Assembly (NCBI RefSeq): GCF_003987335.1
Contig: NZ_PIPK01000016.1
Span: 1-62,028, forward strand
Source: Aliidiomarina maris
GTDB taxonomy: Bacteria > Pseudomonadota > Gammaproteobacteria > Enterobacterales > Alteromonadaceae
DNA length: 62,028 nucleotides
Reading direction: 5' to 3'
Shown here: in pieces, positions 57,531-62,028 of the stretch
Numbering within the stretch: the stretch's first letter is position 1
How the letters are laid out: each line of letters starts with the position of its first letter
Position numbers and translations under genes: made by a program
Notes under the pieces: model-generated
Seen by the model: the letters and a program-made list of their open reading frames with translations, nothing else
What the model was told of the DNA's origin: nothing
Databases searched by the model: none

Positions 57531-58587
57531 TACTCTGGGTATCGACGGTCACAAGGTGACCTAACAAGACACGCTGTAAAAATGCCAGTGCTCTTTGGTC
57601 CGCTTGTGCCCATGGCGAGTCCGCTGTCACCGCGTTCGGAGTATTCTCTTCCGCCGTGGTTAATTGAACCAAATAATGTTCGGTGCCGACTTCCTCCAGA
57701 CGCTGATGTAGCACACGGCCTTGCGCTTCAGGAACCACTTGGTCGCGATTGGCATAAACGCTCATCACCGGGGGTGCCTGACGGCGTACATAATGAATCG
57801 GCGAAGCAGCACTGGCGATATCACTGTTTTCGCGTAATAAGCCGCCAATTAGCAATGCCTCAGGTGCCGTCGATGACGCTCGATCGATACTGCCAGCATG
57901 ACTCAGCAATGCATTTAGATCCGTTATACCACTGTAATTCACCACCGCAGCTACATCGCTACGAATGTGGGTGTATGCACCTAAGTTACCCGCCATATCT
58001 TGGGCTTGATTGGTCATTGCACTTGCTAAAGCAAGCTGTCCGCCGGCCTCATGCCCCCATAACGCGATTCTCTGAGGGTCAAAGCCGTAGCGGTTAGATT
58101 GGGCTCGCACCCAGCGAATAGCCGCTTTGACATCGTGCAATTGCGCTGGCCACTGCGCTTCATCCGTGAGCCGATAATTCATCGCCACCACTGCAAAATC
58201 GCCGCTCGTCACTAACCCAAGCATGCGCTCAGCGGCTTGTGCTTTATCCCCGCTTTGCCACAATCCACCATGTAAATATATCACCACTGGCATGGGTACG
58301 TAGCTTGGCTGCTCGGGCACATATACATCCAGGCGCTGTCGCGGATTATCATTGCCTGCATAAGGAAGGTCTAAATAATAACGAATCGGGTGTTGCAGTA
58401 GCTGCGCCTCGGTCAGCGCGCCAGCTGGTAGCATGACTAGGGCTTCTTGGTCAGCTGCCGGTGCGGTGGCTGGCTCTTGTGTTGCCGGTCGCTGCGCACA
58501 GCCTGCTAAAGCAGCCACTACGAACGCAACTGCAGCGCACTTTAGCAATGCCCAGCCGGAGCTGCGTTGAAACGTTGGATTGTGCAT
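57523..58587 (-). CDS. Alpha/beta-hydrolase lipoprotein with Glu at the nucleophile position
   Basis: This 354-residue protein has a lipoprotein signal (AAVAFVVAALAGC, lipid Cys near residue 30), an oxyanion-hole motif YLHGGLW (about 104-110), and a nucleophile elbow that reads ALWGHEAGGQLALA rather than the usual GxSxG. The DNA codon is GAG (Glu), so the catalytic Ser is missing; the Asp (NRDQVVPE) and a candidate His (EHYLVQ) remain. It may be an inactive or binding protein, or use an unusual mechanism. It overlaps the methyltransferase gene by 8 bp. Confidence 0.75.
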   Translation of the reverse strand: MHNPTFQRSSGWALLKCAAVAFVVAALAGCAQRPATQEPATAPAADQEALVMLPAGALTEAQLLQHPIRYYLDLPYAGNDNPRQRLDVYVPEQPSYVPMPVVIYLHGGLWQSGDKAQAAERMLGLVTSGDFAVVAMNYRLTDEAQWPAQLHDVKAAIRWVRAQSNRYGFDPQRIALWGHEAGGQLALASAMTNQAQDMAGNLGAYTHIRSDVAAVVNYSGITDLNALLSHAGSIDRASSTAPEALLIGGLLRENSDIASAASPIHYVRRQAPPVMSVYANRDQVVPEAQGRVLHQRLEEVGTEHYLVQLTTAEENTPNAVTADSPWAQADQRALAFLQRVLLGHLVTVDTQSIE

Positions 58588-58711
58588 AGGTCTACCTCAA
58601 TTAACGAGCTAAATAGGATTAAAAAAATATAGCAAGAACAGGCTGACTCCCCTAGTCCACCAAGCTATCCTTAAACATTAATTTACCATAACAGTAAGAT
58701 AAGGACCGATT

Positions 58712-59779
58712 ATGCCTAATTCTGTTGGATATGCCGCGCAAGGCGCCGATAAGCCCCTCGAATATTTTTCCTTTCAACGTCGAGCGCTCGGCCCGCGTGA
58801 CGTCCACATCGATATTCTTTACTGCGGCGTGTGCCACTCTGACTTGCACCTTGCGCGTGACGAATGGGGCGGCACGGTATACCCCATTGTACCTGGTCAT
58901 GAAATTGTCGGCACTATCCGTGCAGTTGGCAGCGAGGTCAACCAATATCAAGTAGGTGATACAGTCGGCGTAGGCTGCATGGTAGATTCCTGCCGCCAGT
59001 GCGAAAACTGCGGTGACGGCTACGAGCAATATTGCGACCAAGGCTTTGTGGCTACTTATAATAGCGAAGAAAAGCAAACTGGCGGCGTTACCTACGGCGG
59101 CTACTCAAACAATATTGTAGTAGACCAAGATTTCGTGCTTCGAGTTGACCCCAAACTTGATTTAGCGGGCGTTGCACCTTTGCTCTGCGCTGGTATCACC
59201 ACCTATTCACCGCTGCGTCACTGGAAGGTTGGTAAAGGCCATAAAGTGGCTGTGGTTGGGCTGGGTGGCCTGGGCCACATGGGGGTCAAAATTGCCAAAG
59301 CAATGGGGGCTGAAGTCACCATGATTACCACCTCCGAGAGTAAAGTGAATGATGCCAAACGTCTTGGCGCCGATGCTGTGATCATTTCGCGTGATAAGGA
59401 TGCAATGAAAGCGGCACGTAATAGCTTCGACTTTATTTTGAATACCGTCGCCGTGCCCCATGACCTTGATGCCTATTCCAACCTATTGCGCCGTGACGGC
59501 AATATGACATTAGTCGGTATTCCTGCAGAGCCTCACCCGTCACCTTCGGTGGGCGTGCTTATCGGCAAACGCCGCTCTATTTCCGGTTCATTAATTGGCG
59601 GTATTGCTGAAACTCAGGAAATGCTTGATTTCTGTGCCCAGCACAATATCACTGCCGATATCGAATTGATTGATATGCAGGAGATCAATGAAGCGTACGA
59701 GCGAATGCTCAAAAGTGATGTGAAGTACCGCTTTGTGATCGACATGCAAAGTTTAGCCCAGGCTGCTTCGCAGTCGTAA
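58712..59779 (+). CDS. Zinc-dependent NAD(P)-alcohol dehydrogenase (YahK/CAD-like)
   Basis: This 355-residue medium-chain dehydrogenase has the catalytic zinc ligands in GVCHSDLHLARDEWG (about residues 39-53) and GHEIVGTI (about 66-73). A structural zinc Cys cluster (CRQCENCGDGYEQYC, about 94-108) and the Rossmann motif GLGGLGHMGVKIAKAMG follow. It matches YahK/cinnamyl-alcohol-type aldehyde reductases. The substrate is unknown. It is a single gene with a strong leader to the next operon. Confidence 0.85.
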   Translation: MPNSVGYAAQGADKPLEYFSFQRRALGPRDVHIDILYCGVCHSDLHLARDEWGGTVYPIVPGHEIVGTIRAVGSEVNQYQVGDTVGVGCMVDSCRQCENCGDGYEQYCDQGFVATYNSEEKQTGGVTYGGYSNNIVVDQDFVLRVDPKLDLAGVAPLLCAGITTYSPLRHWKVGKGHKVAVVGLGGLGHMGVKIAKAMGAEVTMITTSESKVNDAKRLGADAVIISRDKDAMKAARNSFDFILNTVAVPHDLDAYSNLLRRDGNMTLVGIPAEPHPSPSVGVLIGKRRSISGSLIGGIAETQEMLDFCAQHNITADIELIDMQEINEAYERMLKSDVKYRFVIDMQSLAQAASQS

Positions 59780-59839
59780 GTGACTCTTTACATCTACTTT
59801 TTTGCGTTTCTTGCACGCCTTACTATACTTAATTTGGAC

Positions 59840-59890
59840 ATCTGCTGTGTTGCCAGGCAATGACTTCAACACCATGGTCACACAGCAGAT
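59840..59890 (+). other. Branched inverted-repeat leader or terminator
   Basis: ATCTGCTGTGT (59840-59850) pairs with ACACAGCAGAT (59880-59890), an 11-bp perfect stem. Two smaller palindromes, TGCCAGGCA (59851-59859) and ACCATGGT (59871-59878), lie inside. TTTTATCTTTT follows, so it could be the terminator of the dehydrogenase. With the two inner hairpins it could also be a folded leader of the YqjD-like gene, 32 bp ahead of its start. Confidence 0.55.
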
Positions 59891-59921
59891 TTTATCTTTT
59901 AGGTTTCAGTGAGGAGTTATC

Positions 59922-60242
59922 ATGGCAGCAAGAAAAGGAACCAGTGCAAGCGAGAAAGCTGATACTGCAGCGCAAAAAGCGCATGAGGCGATTGAGAAAG
60001 CTAAGCCAGCTGACGACGTCGTTCGTCGTGCCGCCAACGCCGCTCATGAAGGCGTTGACCGTGCCGCGGATTACGCGACACACGCAGCCGAGTCGCTCTC
60101 TGAACGTGGCCACCAGCTCAAGCAGAAAGAAGAAGAGTGGGTAGGCAAAGTGAACGACTATGTGCAAAAAAATCCGGTAACTGCCCTAGGTATCGCGGTT
60201 GCGGGTGGGTTCTTAATCAGCCGTATTCTTAGTAATCGTTAA
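59922..60242 (+). CDS. DUF883-family (YqjD/ElaB-like) membrane-anchored protein
   Basis: This 106-residue protein is rich in Ala, Lys and Glu and largely helical, with a C-terminal hydrophobic anchor (about residues 85-103, PVTALGIAVAGGFLISRIL). DUF883 proteins of E. coli (YqjD, ElaB) anchor at the inner membrane by their C terminus and bind ribosomes in stationary phase. It starts a trio with a YqjE-like and a YqjK-like gene. SD GAGGAG precedes the ATG. Confidence 0.78.
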   Translation: MAARKGTSASEKADTAAQKAHEAIEKAKPADDVVRRAANAAHEGVDRAADYATHAAESLSERGHQLKQKEEEWVGKVNDYVQKNPVTALGIAVAGGFLISRILSNR

Positions 60243-60323
60243 TCGTAACGGTGTATTTGCTAATCGCCACCAGCTGTGGTGTTCTTAGCTCACCTTTTCC
60301 GATACTAACTATTATGGCGACCT

Positions 60324-60803
60324 ATGCAAGACTTTGGAAATAACGCGGGCTCTTCGGAGCCCGCGACTGAATCTCAAGCACAGACCGATGCAAGCATGGG
60401 CCAAGGCCTTCTTCGCGAAATCAAAGCGCTGGCGGACGAATACCGCAAGTTAGCTCGTGACCATGTGCGCTTAGCGGCGTTAGAAACCCGTCAAGCCGGC
60501 GAAAGCATTGTCAGAATGGTCATTTCTGGAGTTGTAGCGGGCGGCGTTGCGGTGATTGCTTGGGCTAGTATTGTCGGCGCTGTGGTCGCACTCATCGTTG
60601 AGCGCGGCTGGGCGAGCGTCAGCTTAACCTTATTGTTATGCGGCATCCTACATATTGTGGCCTTACTAGGTCTCGCGGTAGTGATTCGCAAACAAGGGCG
60701 TGGTTTATTGATGTCAGCCATCGTGCATGACTTAGACCCAACACTGACCGGTGACGTAGGGGATATTGAAAAACCTGCCACTATGGATAAAACCAGTCAA
60801 TAA
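60324..60803 (+). CDS. Phage-holin-like membrane protein (DUF1469, YqjE-like)
   Basis: This 159-residue protein has two hydrophobic segments (about residues 68-92 and 96-122), flanked by charged ends. It matches the Actinobacterial phage holin/DUF1469 family, which is chromosomal in enterics as YqjE. It is not evidence of a prophage here. It follows the YqjD-like gene, in the same order as E. coli yqjD-yqjE. Function is unknown. Confidence 0.75.
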   Translation: MQDFGNNAGSSEPATESQAQTDASMGQGLLREIKALADEYRKLARDHVRLAALETRQAGESIVRMVISGVVAGGVAVIAWASIVGAVVALIVERGWASVSLTLLLCGILHIVALLGLAVVIRKQGRGLLMSAIVHDLDPTLTGDVGDIEKPATMDKTSQ

Positions 60804-60836
60804 ACCAGTAATTTAACCATCGCAATAGGAACCTCT

Positions 60837-61190
60837 ATGCCTGGCTTGTTAACGCTATTTACGTCGGACATTACCAAACAGGAAATTGCGGAAGCGCAAC
60901 GCGCACTGCATTTGCGTAAGAAGCTTGTGCATGCTCGTCACCGTATGTTGTATACCCATACCAAGCAGAGTTTGGCGAGTAAGAAAGCCCTGATTGCTGC
61001 GGTCAGTGCTGGTTTTGTGGTTGGTCAAGTAAGTAAAAGCGGCCGTTGCCAGCACTGCGACGCGAAAGGACAAAACCAACAAGCGCAAAAAGAGCCACTG
61101 GATTTCAGTGATTTGCTGCGCCGGGGTTTAAAAATCTATTCTCTGGTGCAAACAGCATCATCCTTGACTGGCTTTTTACAGCCAGATTAA
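60837..61190 (+). CDS. YqjK-like small protein
   Basis: This 117-residue basic protein has a hydrophobic stretch at about residues 50-67 (ALIAAVSAGFVVGQVSK) and a CxxC pair (CQHC) after it. Its position after the YqjE-like gene fits yqjK. I cannot assign a function. AGGAACC lies ahead of the ATG. Confidence 0.6.
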   Translation: MPGLLTLFTSDITKQEIAEAQRALHLRKKLVHARHRMLYTHTKQSLASKKALIAAVSAGFVVGQVSKSGRCQHCDAKGQNQQAQKEPLDFSDLLRRGLKIYSLVQTASSLTGFLQPD

Positions 61191-61210
61191 GCCGGTTACT
61201 AAAACTACAT

Positions 61211-61246
61211 AGCAACGCCAGCACCTTCTGCAGTGCTGGCGTTGCT
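61211..61246 (+). terminator. Strong hairpin after the yqj-like trio
   Basis: AGCAACGCCAGCAC/GTGCTGGCGTTGCT is a 14-bp perfect stem with an 8-base loop. No T tract follows, so it may stop transcription by Rho or be a stability hairpin. It lies 21 bp after the stop codon and faces the truncated peptidase gene. Confidence 0.6.
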
Positions 61247-61269
61247 ACTTAACTTCTACAACTCATGCC

Positions 61270-61881
61270 TTAGCGTAAAAATTCAAGGGCGCCTACTACT
61301 GAGGCGACTTGAGCCTGCGCGCAAATCTCTGGGGTAGAACGTGGACTGTCAGGATACACTTCGGTGGTCGTAACAAATTGCGCGTTGGTCAACCCCATAC
61401 ACAACCCGAGCGGTTTTGCGGCATATTCAATCACACCCTGATCGACCATATCAGCACCAATCAGCTTACCTTGCTCATCCGGTTCAGCAATGTGCGTCAC
61501 GGCCGCCACTTTCTGAATGATCGCACGCTGAAATTCAGCTTGTGGACGCTCACTATCAGCTACCAAGTAAAAGCCATCGGGAATATTCCAGTTATCGTTG
61601 ACTGTCCCTTCACGGGCAGCTAATGCTGGCCGAAATTCGGAGTTATCCGTATCTGTGGTTTCATGTAAATCAATATGAGCTAAGAAATCGATGCCCTGTT
61701 GCTCCAAGTAGGCCATCAATAACGCGGCTTCCTGAGCTTGGCTATTGGTTTTAAAGGAACGATTCGGGTCGACAGCTAACGGATTCCAGCGGTTAATCGT
61801 TTCATACCCCCACGGGCTTAGGCACGGTGCAATCACCAGGTTAAAATCGGCACTAAAATGTGAGGCTTGCTCACGTGCGAA
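61270..61881 (-). pseudogene. M14-type metallopeptidase, C-terminal part only, cut by an IS5-like element
   Basis: Reading from the IS boundary, the frame is FAREQASHFSADFNL then VIAPCLSPWGYETINRW, with HIDLHETTDTDNSEFRP (a metal-ligand/active-site segment) and TTTEVYPDSPRSTPE, as in M14-family carboxypeptidase-like enzymes. The N-terminal part with the HxxE zinc motif is missing, and a stop codon follows in frame within the IS. A GTG at 61836 could restart translation, but the result would lack the zinc site. It was an intact gene before the IS arrived. Confidence 0.75.
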
Positions 61882-62028
61882 GGCCTTGTTGAATAAATAG
61901 CGGAACTTTCTCAGTTAGCGTTGATCAGATCGCCAAACCACGCTGATACTAGACACCGCAATGAGCAAAGCAAAATACCGAGTTAAAAACTGGTCTGAAT
62001 ACAACAAAGCCCTTAAACAACGAGGCTC
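61882..62028 (+). mobile_element. IS5-family (IS903-like) insertion sequence, right part of window (runs off)
   Basis: The end begins GGCCTTGTTGAATAAAT, close to the IS903-group inverted repeat GGCTTTGTTGAATAAAT. The nine bases 61873-61881 (acgtgcgaa) would be one copy of a 9-bp target duplication. The second copy and the other terminal repeat are outside the window. Confidence 0.8.
61961..62028 (+). CDS. IS5-family transposase, N-terminal fragment (continues off window)
   Basis: The reading frame opens MSKAKYRVKNWSEYNKALKQ, which fits the start of IS903-group transposases (K..ITNW..YN.AL.QRG style). Only 22 residues are visible before the window ends. The ATG lies 79 bp inside the element, a normal spacing for this group. 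Confidence 0.75.
   Translation, partial: MSKAKYRVKNWSEYNKALKQRG

Noticed and set aside
60324-60803. Phage holin as a sign of a prophage
   Set aside because: The DUF1469 family is chromosomal (YqjE), and there is no other phage gene nearby.

Overview
The window looks like chromosome of a marine-type gammaproteobacterium, most likely an Alteromonadales member and plausibly Idiomarinaceae. The reasons are E. coli-like housekeeping synteny (hemA-prfA-prmC...kdsA facing lolB-ispE-prs; smrB facing prmB-aroC; ratA-rnfH facing smpB), a leucine/isovalerate (liu) catabolic operon with a MerR-type LiuR, a PsrA-fadE pair and an EpmC-type EF-P hydroxylase. The genus is an inference. I saw no tRNA, rRNA, CRISPR array or prophage.

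Edges (1-731 and 61270-62028): the left edge is inside an IS3-family element (orfA with an A6G frameshift site) whose terminal repeat ends at 356 and cuts a sensor-kinase remnant. The right edge is inside an IS5/IS903-like element starting near 61882 that cuts an M14-type peptidase gene. With a repeat at each end, the window may be a whole contig that broke at IS copies.

732-15320, catabolism: a thiolase gene diverges from liuR-liuA-liuB-liuC-liuD-liuE-aacS. Together these cover isovaleryl-CoA to acetyl-CoA, with acetoacetate re-activated by AacS. A LiuR-like palindrome lies between them. A membrane GGDEF-EAL protein and the electron sink for acyl-CoA dehydrogenases (ETF-ubiquinone oxidoreductase) follow. 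The fadE-type dehydrogenase and its PsrA-like repressor at 44325-47347 belong to the same fatty-acyl metabolism.

15378-31532, mostly housekeeping: an H-NS paralogue, a secreted repeat protein, trmO, proS, a thioredoxin-like protein, gpt, a putidaredoxin-like ferredoxin, then prmB-aroC-MFS-S9 peptidase-epmC-NAD-kinase-like on the minus strand. smrB, sixA, ratA-rnfH and smpB follow.

31535-40210: a compact eleven-gene Tad/Flp-type pilus (secretion) operon on the minus strand: flp, tadG-like, tadE-like, an unknown secreted protein, cpaB, rcpA, tadA, tadB, tadC, a DUF192 protein and a TPR lipoprotein. Six junctions are 4-bp ATGA overlaps. No tadZ/cpaE, rcpB or prepilin peptidase gene is present here. 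This is the strongest candidate for an under-described system.

40348-61190: queE and queC (divergent), nagZ, an S41 peptidase lipoprotein, fadE-psrA, then hemA-prfA-prmC-response regulator-sirB2-kdsA. The regulator sits where other genomes go straight from prmC to sirB2, and it carries what looks like a degenerate HD-GYP domain. lolB-ispE-prs run the other way. Then come a methyltransferase, an alpha/beta-hydrolase lipoprotein whose nucleophile position is Glu rather than Ser, a zinc alcohol dehydrogenase, and a yqjD-yqjE-yqjK-like trio behind an elaborate inverted-repeat leader.
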